Assembly: GCF_024273235.1 (NCBI RefSeq) | Contig: NZ_JANBVH010000014.1 | Coordinates: forward strand, 48,783 to 112,782 | DNA length: 64,000 bases | Direction: 5' to 3' | Source of the DNA: Sphingomonas faeni | GTDB lineage: Bacteria > Pseudomonadota > Alphaproteobacteria > Sphingomonadales > Sphingomonadaceae | In this document: positions 16,006 through 25,399 of the stretch, piece by piece | How the letters are laid out: every line of letters starts with the position of its first letter | Position numbering within the stretch: the first letter of the stretch is position 1 | Program-made: the position numbers and the translations under genes | Notes under the pieces: model-generated | The model's input: the letters and a program-made list of their open reading frames with translations, nothing else | The model's database searches: none | Told to the model about the DNA's origin: nothing

Positions 16006-17520
16006 ATGGCCGACCACCCCTTGCGCATCGTCATTGCCGGTGGCGGCACCGCCGGCTGGATGGCGGCGGCCACCTTCGCGCGGTTCCTGGAGACGGGGTA
16101 CGAGATCGACCTGATCGAGTCCGACGCGATCGGCACGGTCGGGGTCGGCGAGGCGACGATCCCGCAGATCCATCTGTTCAACGATGCGCTCGGGCTCGAC
16201 GAGGACGCGTTCCTCCGGGCGACCGGGGGCACGTTCAAGCTCGGGATCGAGTTCGTCGACTGGTTCAAGCCGGGCCATCGCTACATGCACGCGTTCGGCG
16301 ATGTCGGGCGTGATGTCGGCCTATTGCCGTTCCACCAATATTGGCTGCGCGCGCGGTCGCTTGGACTTGCCGGCGATCTCGGCGCCTATTCGCTCAACAC
16401 ACATGCGGCGCTCGCCGAGCGGATGCAGCGGGGGCCCGCCCGCACCGCGCGCACGCTGCCGTCGATGCCCTATGCCTATCACTTCGACGCCGGGCTCTAC
16501 GCGCGCTACCTACGACGCTATTCCGAGACCCGTGGCATCAACCGGATCGAGGGCAAGATCGTTCGTGTGACGCGCGACGGCGAGAGCGGCGATGTCTCCG
16601 GGCTGGTGCTTGAGAACGGCACGACCGTGGTCGCCGACCTGTATATCGACTGCACCGGGTTTCGCGGGCTGCTGATCGAAGAAGCGCTCGGCACCGGGTA
16701 CGAGGACTGGACGCACTGGCTGCCGTGCGACCGCGCGATCGCGGTGCCGTCGGCACGCAGCGAGGCGTTCACGCCCTACACCCGCTCGACCGCGCATGCC
16801 GCCGGCTGGCAATGGCGGATCCCGTTGCAGCACCGGACCGGCAACGGCGTGGTGTTCTCCAGCGCGCACATGAGCGAGGACGAGGCGACCGCGACGTTGC
16901 TCGGCGGACTCGACACCCCGGCGATGGCGGACCCGCGCACGATCGCGTTCCGGACCGGTCGCCGCAAGCGGATGTGGAACCGCAACGTCGTCGCGCTCGG
17001 GCTCGCCGCCGGGTTCATGGAACCGCTCGAATCGACCAGCATCCACCTGATCCAGTCGGCGATCTCGCGGTTGCTGAAGCTCTTGCCGGGTCGCGTCATC
17101 GCCGACGCCGATCGCACCGAATTCAACCGCCAGAGCGACTTCGAATACGAGCGCATCCGCGACTTCATCATCCTCCACTACAAGGCGACGGAACGCGACG
17201 ACACGCCGTTCTGGCGCCAGTGCCGCGACATGGCCGTCCCCGACACGCTCGCCGCGAAGATCGACCTCTGGCGCGGTAACGGACACATCGTCCGCGAGCA
17301 TGAGGAACTGTTCACCGAAGTCGGCTGGCTTCAGGTGCTGGCCGGGCAAGGCATTATTCCAGCGGGCCACCATCCATTGGCGGACGCGATATCGACTAGC
17401 GACCTGGGGGAATTCATGGACACGATCGACAAGCTGAACGCGCGCGAAGTGGCGCAGATGCAGCATCACGCGGCGTTCGTCGCACAGCATTGCGCGGCAC
17501 CGGCAGGGCTCGGCGCATGA
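16006..17520 (+). CDS. flavin-dependent tryptophan-halogenase-like protein 1
   Basis: Protein of 504 aa of the flavin-dependent halogenase family. The FAD site GGGTAGW is at 12-18, the conserved lysine that positions the halogenating agent corresponds to K78 (TFKLGIEFVDW), the WxWxIP motif is WQWRIP at 268-273, and the Glu of the active-site loop is E342 in GFMEPLESTSIH. All motifs needed for catalysis are therefore intact. There is no signal peptide. It follows the receptor after 79 bp and overlaps the GH13 gene by 4 bp (ATGA). The substrate is unknown; its place in a carbohydrate operon argues against a classical secondary-metabolite role. A reduced-flavin supply is not encoded nearby. Confidence 0.92.
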   Translation: MADHPLRIVIAGGGTAGWMAAATFARFLETGYEIDLIESDAIGTVGVGEATIPQIHLFNDALGLDEDAFLRATGGTFKLGIEFVDWFKPGHRYMHAFGDVGRDVGLLPFHQYWLRARSLGLAGDLGAYSLNTHAALAERMQRGPARTARTLPSMPYAYHFDAGLYARYLRRYSETRGINRIEGKIVRVTRDGESGDVSGLVLENGTTVVADLYIDCTGFRGLLIEEALGTGYEDWTHWLPCDRAIAVPSARSEAFTPYTRSTAHAAGWQWRIPLQHRTGNGVVFSSAHMSEDEATATLLGGLDTPAMADPRTIAFRTGRRKRMWNRNVVALGLAAGFMEPLESTSIHLIQSAISRLLKLLPGRVIADADRTEFNRQSDFEYERIRDFIILHYKATERDDTPFWRQCRDMAVPDTLAAKIDLWRGNGHIVREHEELFTEVGWLQVLAGQGIIPAGHHPLADAISTSDLGEFMDTIDKLNAREVAQMQHHAAFVAQHCAAPAGLGA

Positions 17521-19319
17521 GCATCGCCGCAGCCATCCTGCTCGCGCTGTCCGGCGCGGCCGCCGTGCCGCCCGCCGACTACCGCGCGCGGGCGCCCCAA
17601 GACGAGGTCATCTATTTCGTCCTGCCCGACCGGTTCGAAAATGCCGACCCGAGCAACGATCGCGGCGGCATCGCCGGCGATCGGCTCAAGACCGGCTACG
17701 ATCCGACCGCGAAGGGCTTCTATCACGGCGGCGACCTGAAGGGCCTGACCAAGCGGCTCGACTATATCCAGCATCTCGGCGCGACGGCGATCTGGCTCGG
17801 GCCGATCTTCAAGAACAAGGCGGTGCAGGGTTCGCCGGGCCGCGAGTCCGCGGGCTATCATGGATACTGGATCACCGACTTCACGCAGGTCGACCCGCAT
17901 CTCGGCACCAATGCCGACATGACCGCCTTCGTCGACGCGGCCCACGCGCGCGGGATGAAGGTGTATATGGACATCATCATCAACCATACCGCCGACGTGA
18001 TCCAGTACCGCGAATGCGCGGTCGGCATGCCCTGCCCGTACCGCGACCGCGCGAGCTATCCGTACCAGCGCAAGGGCGGCGTCGGCGGCAAGGCGATCAA
18101 TCCGGGGTTCGTCGGCGACGACGTGCGGACCGCGGCGAACTTCGCCAAGCTGACCGACACGACCTATGCGTACACGCCGTACGTGCCCGCCGCCGAGCGG
18201 ACCGTGAAGGTGCCGCCGTGGCTCAACGACCCGATCTATTACCATAATCGCGGCGACACCACGTTCATGAACGAGAGCTCGACGATGGGCGATTTCTCGG
18301 GGCTCGACGACGTGATGACCGAGAACCCGCGCGTCGTGAGCGGGATGATCGACATCTTCGGATCGTGGATCGACCGGTTCAAGGTCGACGGCTTCCGCAT
18401 CGATACCGCGCGCCACGTGAACCCCGAATTCTGGGCGCAGTTCGTGCCGGCGATGCTGACGCGCGCGCAGGCCAACGGGATCCCGAACTTCCACATCTTC
18501 GGCGAAGTCTCGGATCACGAGGTCCGCCCGGCGGTGCTCGCGCAGCATACGATCGTCGACAAACTGCCCGCGGTGCTCGACTTCGCGTTCCGCCAGGCGG
18601 TGGTCGAGACGGTCGCAGGCACGCGCGGCACCGACGCGTTCGAAGCGTTGTTCGACGGCGACGTGCTGTATGCGAAAGGCGCCGACACCGCGGCGATCCT
18701 GCCGACCTTCACCGGCAACCACGACGACGGCCGTTTCGCGACGTTCGTGCGGAAGGCGTTCCCGCAGGCGTCCGACGAGGAGGTGCTGAAGCGCGTCCTG
18801 CTGTCGAACGCGATGCTGCTGACGTTGCGCGGCGTGCCGACGATCTACTCGGGCGACGAACAGGGCTTTGTCGGCGACGGTAACGACCAGGACGCGCGCG
18901 AGGACATGTTCGCGTCGAAGGTCGCGATCTACAACGACAACCGGCTGCTCGGCACGACCAAGACGACCGCCACCGAGAGCTTCGGGGAAGCCAATCCGCT
19001 GTTCCGCCAGATCGCCGAGCTGTCGAAGATGCGCGTTGCGCATCCGGCGCTGACTCGTGGCCGTACGGTAGTCCGCAGCCGTAGCGAGACACCCGGCTTG
19101 CTTGCGGTCTCGCGCTTCGATCCGACGACGGGTGCGGAAATCCTGATGGCGTTCAACACCTCCGCCAAGCCGCTGACGCAGGCGGTGCAGGTCGAGATCG
19201 GCTCCACGCGCTTCGCTACGCTTGCCGGCAAATGTGCCTCCCGCGCTGCCGCCCCCGGCAGCGTCACCATAACCCTGCCCGCGTTCGGCTATGCCGTCTG
19301 CGCCGCGGAGACCCGTTGA
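17517..19319 (+). CDS. GH13 alpha-amylase-family enzyme, exported
   Basis: Glycosidase of 600 aa. The ATG at 17517 overlaps the preceding stop by 4 bp and opens on a signal peptide (MSIAAAILLALSGAAA). The GH13 catalytic triad is visible: nucleophile D296 in DGFRIDTARHV, acid/base E330 in IFGEVSD and the stabilising D403 in TGNHDDGR. Region I is VYMDIIINHTAD. A C-terminal beta domain closes the protein. Two Cys pairs (ECAVGMPC and CASRA...CAAET) fit a periplasmic or secreted location. Probable action is on starch or maltodextrin alpha-1,4 links, feeding the GH13 and GH31 alpha-glucosidases of the same operon. Confidence 0.95.
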   Translation: MSIAAAILLALSGAAAVPPADYRARAPQDEVIYFVLPDRFENADPSNDRGGIAGDRLKTGYDPTAKGFYHGGDLKGLTKRLDYIQHLGATAIWLGPIFKNKAVQGSPGRESAGYHGYWITDFTQVDPHLGTNADMTAFVDAAHARGMKVYMDIIINHTADVIQYRECAVGMPCPYRDRASYPYQRKGGVGGKAINPGFVGDDVRTAANFAKLTDTTYAYTPYVPAAERTVKVPPWLNDPIYYHNRGDTTFMNESSTMGDFSGLDDVMTENPRVVSGMIDIFGSWIDRFKVDGFRIDTARHVNPEFWAQFVPAMLTRAQANGIPNFHIFGEVSDHEVRPAVLAQHTIVDKLPAVLDFAFRQAVVETVAGTRGTDAFEALFDGDVLYAKGADTAAILPTFTGNHDDGRFATFVRKAFPQASDEEVLKRVLLSNAMLLTLRGVPTIYSGDEQGFVGDGNDQDAREDMFASKVAIYNDNRLLGTTKTTATESFGEANPLFRQIAELSKMRVAHPALTRGRTVVRSRSETPGLLAVSRFDPTTGAEILMAFNTSAKPLTQAVQVEIGSTRFATLAGKCASRAAAPGSVTITLPAFGYAVCAAETR

Positions 19320-20944
19320 TGCCTGCACGATTGCCTGACGCTGCCGATCACGCCGTGGCCGACCACCCATGGTGGAAGGGCGCGACGATCTACCAGATCT
19401 ATCCCCGTAGTTTCGCGGACTCGAACGACGACGGGATCGGCGACCTGCCGGGCATCACCGCGCATCTCGATTATGTCGCCTCGCTCGGCGTCGACGCGGT
19501 GTGGTTGTCGCCGTTCTTCACCTCGCCGATGGCGGACTTCGGCTATGACGTGTCGGATTACCGCGACGTCGATCCGATCTTCGGCACGCTCGCCGATTTC
19601 GACGCGCTGATCGCGCGCGCGCATGCGCTCGGGCTCAAGATCATCATCGATCAGGTCTATTCGCACACCTCGGAGGAACATGACTGGTTCCGCCAGAGCC
19701 GCGCGTCGCGCAGCGGCGACAAGGCGGACTGGTACGTCTGGGCGGATGCCAAGCCCGACGGCACGCCGCCGTCGAACTGGCAGTCGGTGTTCGGCGGCCC
19801 CGCCTGGACCTGGGACGCGCGACGCGGGCAATATTACATGCACAATTTCCTGAAGGACCAGCCGCAGCTCAACGGGCATAATCCCGCGGTGCAGGACGAG
19901 CTGATCGCGACGGCACGATTCTGGCTGGATCGCGGCGTCGACGGCTTCCGCCTCGATGCGATCAACTTCGCGATGCACGACCCGGCGCTGACCGACAACC
20001 CGCCGGCACCCGCGACCAATCGCGCACGGACGCGGTCGTTCGACTTCCAGCAGAAGCTGCACAACCAGAGCCATCCGGACATCGTCGGCTTCATCGAGCG
20101 GATCCGCGCGCTGCTCGACGAATATGGCGCCGGGTTCACCGTGGCGGAAGTCGGCGGCGACGACAGCGACCGCGAGATGAAGCTGTTCACCGGCGGCAAT
20201 GGCCGGCTCAACAGCGCATACGGCTTCGACTTCCTGTACGCGGATCGGTTGACGCCCGAGTTGATCGTCGATGCGGTCGGCAACTGGCCCGATACGCCCG
20301 GCCTCGGATGGCCGAGCTGGGCGTTCGAGAACCACGATGCGCCACGCGCGATCTCGCGCTGGACCACGCCCGACCAACGCGATGCGTTCGCGCGGATGAA
20401 GATCCTGCTGCTGGTCGCGCTGCGCGGGAATATCTTCCTGTACCAGGGCGAGGAGCTCGGGCTGACGCAGGTCGACATTGCCTTCGACGACCTGCTCGAT
20501 CCTGAGGCGATCGCGAACTGGCCGTTGACGTTGTCCCGAGACGGCGCTCGCACGCCCATGCCGTGGATCGGTGCGGCGCCCGATCTCGGGTTCGGCAGCA
20601 CCCAGCCTTGGCTGCCGTTCGGCGAGGACCACCGCGCGATCGCCGTTGACGCGCAGGAAGCGGATGCGACGTCGCTGCTGCACTGGACGCGGACGCTGAT
20701 CGCCGCGCGGAAGGCGCATCCGGCGTTGCGGCTGGGGAGCCTGCGGATCGTGCACAGCGACGATGCGGTGATCGCGTTCGAGCGGAAATCGGACGACGAG
20801 ACGCTGCTCTGCGCGTTCAACCTCGGCGACGAACCGCGCGGCTGGCCGGTCGGCATCGCGACCTTCGGCGACATGCTGTTCGCGACCGATGGTGCCGACA
20901 CGACCATGCTACCGCCGCTGTCCGGGCTGGTGCTGCGGCGGTGA
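19319..20944 (+). CDS. GH13 alpha-glucosidase
   Basis: Enzyme of 541 aa resembling the oligo-1,6-/alpha-glucosidase group. The ATG at 19319 shares one base with the preceding stop (TGATG), showing tight coupling. It opens WWKGATIYQIYPRSFADSND, the typical N-terminus. The triad is D213 (DGFRLDAINF), E277 (TVAEVGGDD) and D340 (FENHDAPR). No signal peptide is seen, so it is probably cytoplasmic and hydrolyses maltose or short maltooligosaccharides after uptake by the MFS transporter at 9231-10730. Its GTGA end overlaps the start of halogenase-like protein 2. Confidence 0.95.
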   Translation: MPARLPDAADHAVADHPWWKGATIYQIYPRSFADSNDDGIGDLPGITAHLDYVASLGVDAVWLSPFFTSPMADFGYDVSDYRDVDPIFGTLADFDALIARAHALGLKIIIDQVYSHTSEEHDWFRQSRASRSGDKADWYVWADAKPDGTPPSNWQSVFGGPAWTWDARRGQYYMHNFLKDQPQLNGHNPAVQDELIATARFWLDRGVDGFRLDAINFAMHDPALTDNPPAPATNRARTRSFDFQQKLHNQSHPDIVGFIERIRALLDEYGAGFTVAEVGGDDSDREMKLFTGGNGRLNSAYGFDFLYADRLTPELIVDAVGNWPDTPGLGWPSWAFENHDAPRAISRWTTPDQRDAFARMKILLLVALRGNIFLYQGEELGLTQVDIAFDDLLDPEAIANWPLTLSRDGARTPMPWIGAAPDLGFGSTQPWLPFGEDHRAIAVDAQEADATSLLHWTRTLIAARKAHPALRLGSLRIVHSDDAVIAFERKSDDETLLCAFNLGDEPRGWPVGIATFGDMLFATDGADTTMLPPLSGLVLRR

Positions 20945-22473
20945 TCGACGGGCGCGGCCAGCACATCATCATCCTCGGCGGCGGCACCGCCGGGTGGATG
21001 ACCGCGTGCCTGGTCGCGCATCGCTGGCGGGATCGCGGCGTCCGCGTGACGTTAATCGAAAGCCCGGAGATCGGCATCGTCGGCGTCGGCGAAGGATCGA
21101 CGCCGCAGTTGAAGCACTTCTTCGACACGCTCGGCATTACCGAAGCCGAGTGGATGCCCGCGTGCGACGCGACCTACAAGCTCGGAATCGGCTTCGAAGG
21201 CTGGTCCGACCGCGCCGGGTGCGAGCGCTATTTCCACCCCTTCCCCACCGCGCTCGACGGCCACACCGCGCCGCAATTCTTCTACAATGCGCGGGCTCGG
21301 CGGACCGGTCGCGATGTTCAGGCGCATCCCGACCAGTTCCTGCTCCCCGCCCGCCTCGCCGCCGGGAACTGCGCGCCGCACCCCGACGCGAATTTCCCGT
21401 TCGAGGTCAGCTACGGCTATCATTTCGACGCGTACAAGGTCGGCGCATTCCTCGCCAAGCACGCGACCGAAACGCTGGGCGTCGTCCACCTCCAGCGGCG
21501 GATCGCCAGCGTCGAGCGCGCCCCGAACGGCGACATCGCCGCGCTGATCGATACCGATGGCCAGCGCATTGCGGGCGATGTCTTCGTCGACGCCAGCGGG
21601 TTTCGCAGCACGATCTTCAGCGCGTTGGACGTGCCGTTCACGAGTTACTCCGACGCGCTGTTCAACGACCGCGCAGTGGTGATGCCGACCGCGCACGCCC
21701 CCGACGCGCCGATCCCCAGCCAGACCCGCGCAACCACGCTATCGGCGGGCTGGGCATGGCACATCCCGCTGACGACCCGCATCGGCAACGGCTACGTCTA
21801 TTCCAGTCGTCACCTAACCGAAGCGCACGCCGAAGCGGAATTGCGCGCACATATCGGCGTCGAGACCGGCGAAGCACGCCACCTCAAGATGCGCGTCGGT
21901 CGCGTCCGCGACAGCTGGTCGCACAACGCACTCGCCGTCGGGCTGGCACAGGGCTTCCTCGAACCGCTCGAGGCGACCGCGTTGCATCTCGTCATCGCCA
22001 CCGTCGAGGCGTTCCTCGACATGGTCGACCAGGACGGCGCGACCGACACGGTCCGCACCGCATTCAACACGCGCATCGCCGCGCGCTACGACGGCGTCCG
22101 CGACTACATCGTCGCACATTACCGGCTGAACCAGCGCCACGACGATCCGACCGGCTATTGGGCGGAAGCGCGCCGGGTCGAGGCGCTGTCGGACGATCTG
22201 AAGATGCTCATCTCCACCTGGTTCACCGGTGGCGACATGGTCGCGGCCATCGATCGCGCCGGGCTCGCGCGCTATTATTCCGCGATCAGCTGGCACTGCC
22301 TGTTCGCTGGCTACGGCACTTTCCCCGACCCTGCGCGGCTGACCCCGCCCGGTGCCGATATCGATCCGGTCGACATGCCGAAGATCGACGATTTCCTGAC
22401 CCGTTGCGCATCGAATTTCGGGTCACACGCCTCTCGCCTCCACCATCTGGCGGACCACAAGGATCACGTATGA
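20941..22473 (+). CDS. flavin-dependent tryptophan-halogenase-like protein 2
   Basis: Second halogenase homologue of the operon, 510 aa, starting at GTG (GTGA overlap of 4 bp with the alpha-glucosidase stop). FAD motif GGGTAGW at 13-19, catalytic lysine K80 in ATYKLGIGFEGW, WAWHIP at 271-276 and E344 in GFLEPLEATALH are all present. It is clearly diverged from protein 1 (for example GEGSTPQLKHFFDTLG in place of GEATIPQIHLF, and FVDASGFRS in place of YIDCTGFRG), so this is not a recent duplicate. No export signal. It overlaps the GH31 gene by 4 bp. Its presence between two glycosidase genes suggests co-regulation with alpha-glucan use; the substrate is unknown. Confidence 0.92.
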   Translation: MIDGRGQHIIILGGGTAGWMTACLVAHRWRDRGVRVTLIESPEIGIVGVGEGSTPQLKHFFDTLGITEAEWMPACDATYKLGIGFEGWSDRAGCERYFHPFPTALDGHTAPQFFYNARARRTGRDVQAHPDQFLLPARLAAGNCAPHPDANFPFEVSYGYHFDAYKVGAFLAKHATETLGVVHLQRRIASVERAPNGDIAALIDTDGQRIAGDVFVDASGFRSTIFSALDVPFTSYSDALFNDRAVVMPTAHAPDAPIPSQTRATTLSAGWAWHIPLTTRIGNGYVYSSRHLTEAHAEAELRAHIGVETGEARHLKMRVGRVRDSWSHNALAVGLAQGFLEPLEATALHLVIATVEAFLDMVDQDGATDTVRTAFNTRIAARYDGVRDYIVAHYRLNQRHDDPTGYWAEARRVEALSDDLKMLISTWFTGGDMVAAIDRAGLARYYSAISWHCLFAGYGTFPDPARLTPPGADIDPVDMPKIDDFLTRCASNFGSHASRLHHLADHKDHV

Positions 22474-24971
22474 AACGCATCGCCCTCCTGCTTGCGGCCA
22501 CCGCCGCCATCTGCAGCACGCCCGTCCAGGCCCAGACGAGCGTCGCCGCAGCGCCAAAGCTGACCCCAAGCCGCGACGGCGTCGAGGTGCAGGTCGGAAC
22601 GACGGTGACGCGGATCACCGCGATGACCGACGGGCTCGTGCGCGTCCGCGTCGCCAAGGACGGCGTGTTCCCCGAGGACGCCAGCTGGGCCGTCCCCGCC
22701 GCGATCCGCCACCAGAAGATCGCCGTGACCGCGGCTCCAGACGGCTTCGCCACCGCCAGCGTCCGCGTGCGTGTCGGTGCCGGCGGCGCGATCATTTTCG
22801 AGACGCTCGACGGCAAGGTCATCTCCGCCGATGCCGCCCCCGTCGCGACCGACGGCAAGGCGTTCGCGATCTCGAAGACGCTGCCGATCAGCGAACATTT
22901 CTTCGGCTTGGGCGACAAGACGCAGGGGCTCGACCGGCGCGGCCACGGTTTCGTCGACTGGAACACCGACGCATTCGGGTTCAGCAGCGCCGACGATCCG
23001 ATCTACAAGTCGATACCCTTCTTCATCGGCAGCGGTGGAGCCGGCGGCAGCTACGGCATCCTGCTCGACAACACGTATCGCACCTGGTTCGACTTCGGCC
23101 ACCGCGATGCCGAGACGCTCTCGTTCGGTGGCCCCGACGGCCCGATCGATTATTATTTCATCGCCGGGCCGTCGATGGCGGAGGTCACGCGGCGTTACGC
23201 CGACCTGACCGGCCACGCGCCACTCGCGCCGAAATGGGCGCTCGGCTACCAGCAGTCGCGCTACAGCTACGGCAGCGCCGACGAAGTCCGCCAGATCGCC
23301 GCCCGCCTGCGCAGCGACCGCGTGCCGACCGACGTGATCTGGCTCGACATCGGCTATCAGGATCGCAACCGCCCGTTCACCACCGACGCCAAGACCTTCC
23401 CCGACCTCCCCAGGCTCGCGACCGAGATGAAGGCCGACGGGATCAAGCTGGTCGCGATCACCGATCTCCACATCGCCGCGGTCGAGCAGGGTTACGCGCC
23501 CTACCAGAGCGGGATGAAGGCCGACGCATTCATCAAGAACGCCGACGGCACGCCCTATGTCGCGCCGGTCTGGCCGGGCCCGTCGGTGTTCCCCGACTTC
23601 ACCAAGACCGCGGCGCGGACCTGGTGGGGCGAGCAATATAAGGGCTTTCTCGACGCCGGGATCGCGGGGTTCTGGAACGACATGAACGAGCCGGCGATCT
23701 TCGAGACGCCGACCAAGACGATGCCGCTCGACACCCGCCACCGCATCGACAGCGACGATTTTGCCGCGCGCATCACCGATCACCGCGAGGCGCACAACGT
23801 CTACGGCATGCTCAACACGCGCGCGACGTTCGACGGCCTGCTCAAGCTGCGCCCCGACGAGCGCCCGTTCGTGATGACGCGGGCGAGCTATGCCGGCGGG
23901 CAGCGCTATGCGGTCACCTGGACCGGCGACAACAGCGCGACCTGGGATCATCTGAAGCTGTCGGTGCAGCAGATCATCAACCTCGGCCTGTCGGGCTTCG
24001 GCTACAGCGCCGCCGACGTCAGCGGGTTCGCGGGCGGCCCGAGCCCCGACCTGCTCACCCGCTGGACCGAGATCGGTGCGTTCACGCCGGTGTTCCGCAA
24101 CCATTCGGCGACCGGCACGCCGCGGGTCGAGCCGTGGGTCGACGGCCCCGACCACCTCGCGATCCGCCGCCACTTCATCGAAGAGCGCTACCGGTTGATG
24201 CCGTATTTCTACGCGCTGGCGGACCAGAACGCGCGGTTCGGCGACCCGATCATGCGCCCGGTATTCTACGATTACCCCGCCGCCGCGACGGCGTCGTGCG
24301 ACGAGTCGATGGCCTTCACGCTCGGCAAGTCGCTGCTGATCGCGCCGCCGCCCAAGCCGGAATCGCCGCAGACCTACGACGTGTGCCTGCCCGCGGGCGG
24401 CTGGTATGATTACTGGACCGGGCAGCGCGTCGGCACGCCCGAGCCCGCCGCCGCCGGCCCGATCCAGTCGGCGACGCAAGCCGTGCCGACCGCACGCACG
24501 CTCGGCGACCGCGTGACCGAAACGCCACGCCTCGATCATCTGCCGGTGTTCGTCCGCGCCGGCACGATCCTGCCCCGCCAGCCGCTGGCCCAGAGCACCA
24601 GCGAGACCCCGAACGGTCCGCTGCGCCTCGATATCTATCCCGGCGCGGACTGCATGGGCACGCTCTACGAGGACGATGGCCGCACGCTGGCGTACACCCG
24701 CCGCGGGTATTTCCGCCAGACGGTGCGCTGCACGATCACGCCGACCGGCCTGTCGATCGACTTCGCCAAGCCCGAGGGCGGGTTCAAACCGTGGTGGACA
24801 TCGATCGCCGTCACCGTCCACAACTGGGCCGGCACCGGCGCCGCCATGATCAAGGGCAAGCGCATGGCAGCCGAGCAGGACAGTGCTGCGGTGACAACCA
24901 GTGTGATCGTACCGGCGCCGGTCGGGGCGAGCGTCGTCGTCCTGGAAGGACGCGAAGCCAAGACCGGATAA
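22470..24971 (+). CDS. GH31 alpha-glucosidase, exported
   Basis: Alpha-glucosidase-family enzyme of 833 aa. The ATG at 22470 overlaps the halogenase stop (ATGA) and opens a signal peptide (MKRIALLLAATAAICSTPVQ, then AQTS). The nucleophile is D404 in FWNDMNEPA and the probable acid/base is D487 in WTGDNSATWDHL. The N-terminal beta-sandwich (FFGLGDKTQGLDRRG, SIPFFIG) and C-terminal beta domains are complete. The same frame stays open far upstream, but that part is an Arg/His/Pro-rich shadow of the halogenase gene. It is the last gene of the receptor operon and probably releases glucose from non-reducing ends of imported oligosaccharides in the periplasm. Confidence 0.96.
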   Translation: MKRIALLLAATAAICSTPVQAQTSVAAAPKLTPSRDGVEVQVGTTVTRITAMTDGLVRVRVAKDGVFPEDASWAVPAAIRHQKIAVTAAPDGFATASVRVRVGAGGAIIFETLDGKVISADAAPVATDGKAFAISKTLPISEHFFGLGDKTQGLDRRGHGFVDWNTDAFGFSSADDPIYKSIPFFIGSGGAGGSYGILLDNTYRTWFDFGHRDAETLSFGGPDGPIDYYFIAGPSMAEVTRRYADLTGHAPLAPKWALGYQQSRYSYGSADEVRQIAARLRSDRVPTDVIWLDIGYQDRNRPFTTDAKTFPDLPRLATEMKADGIKLVAITDLHIAAVEQGYAPYQSGMKADAFIKNADGTPYVAPVWPGPSVFPDFTKTAARTWWGEQYKGFLDAGIAGFWNDMNEPAIFETPTKTMPLDTRHRIDSDDFAARITDHREAHNVYGMLNTRATFDGLLKLRPDERPFVMTRASYAGGQRYAVTWTGDNSATWDHLKLSVQQIINLGLSGFGYSAADVSGFAGGPSPDLLTRWTEIGAFTPVFRNHSATGTPRVEPWVDGPDHLAIRRHFIEERYRLMPYFYALADQNARFGDPIMRPVFYDYPAAATASCDESMAFTLGKSLLIAPPPKPESPQTYDVCLPAGGWYDYWTGQRVGTPEPAAAGPIQSATQAVPTARTLGDRVTETPRLDHLPVFVRAGTILPRQPLAQSTSETPNGPLRLDIYPGADCMGTLYEDDGRTLAYTRRGYFRQTVRCTITPTGLSIDFAKPEGGFKPWWTSIAVTVHNWAGTGAAMIKGKRMAAEQDSAAVTTSVIVPAPVGASVVVLEGREAKTG

Positions 24972-25024
24972 GGGGCCGCTAAGCCAAATGCGACCTCGAC
25001 CATCCACATCCGCCCCCCCCGGCA

Positions 25025-25058
25025 GGAAAACGGGCGCACTCCACTGGGAATGCGCCCG
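25025..25058 (-). terminator. rho-independent terminator on the minus strand
   Basis: Read on the minus strand, an 8-bp stem CGGGCGCA / TGCGCCCG with a 12-nt loop is followed by TTTTCC. It lies 30 bp beyond the stop of the TonB-receptor remnant and not in an arrangement that would serve the plus-strand GH31 gene, so it looks like the original terminator of the decayed receptor. Confidence 0.7.
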
Positions 25059-25087
25059 GGAAAAGGAACTGCTCAGCCTCGCCGCGC

Positions 25088-25399
25088 TTACATTTTGAAG
25101 CGCGCACCGATGAGGAAGGTGCGGCCGAAGTGATTATTCTCGTAGTTCCGGTTCGCGTAGACCAGCATGGTCGCCGGACGGTTGTAGAAAGCTGGTCGTC
25201 ATCGCAGCACGCTGGCCAGCCTTCCGAGGTTAACGAACTCGCCGAGGCTCCCGGCCGGGATGCCGGACACCGCAGTCGGCCCGAACAACGCATCTGGCGA
25301 GCAGGTGAGCGTCCCCGGCACGATGCCGCGCTGCTCGTCGACGGCCGCAAGCGGATCGACGACATAACCGATTGAGCGCGATACGTGCGTTGCGAACCG
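25088..25399 (-). pseudogene. C-terminal remnant of a decayed TonB-dependent receptor
   Basis: The minus strand keeps one reading frame from 25399 to a TAA at 25088-25090, interrupted by a TGA at 25199-25201. The last part reads AFYNRPATMLVYANRNYENN, then HFGRTFLIGARFKM, which matches the closing strands of sphingomonad TonB receptors (compare FMAGARFKF ending the receptor at 54450). The part before the internal stop (IGYVVDPLAAVDEQRG and so on) is receptor-like but weaker. The plug, signal peptide and most of the barrel are missing. The frame ends directly against the ClC gene stop at 25400, so the remnant was probably cut by a deletion. Confidence 0.65.

Noticed and set aside
12915..16268. 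1117-codon open frame antisense to the TonB-dependent receptor
   Set aside because: Arg/Val/Gly/His-rich translation with no domain, exactly opposite a well-supported receptor. It arises from strong GC bias at third codon positions.
20889..22469. In-frame extension upstream of the GH31 gene, which would give a 1360-aa fusion
   Set aside because: The extension is an Arg/Pro/His-rich shadow of halogenase 2, while a signal peptide begins at 22470 with an ATGA overlap.
16006..22473. Interpretation of the halogenase genes as part of a secondary-metabolite cluster
   Set aside because: No NRPS, PKS, tryptophan-modifying or flavin reductase genes are nearby; the partners are receptor and glycosidase genes with 4-bp overlaps.
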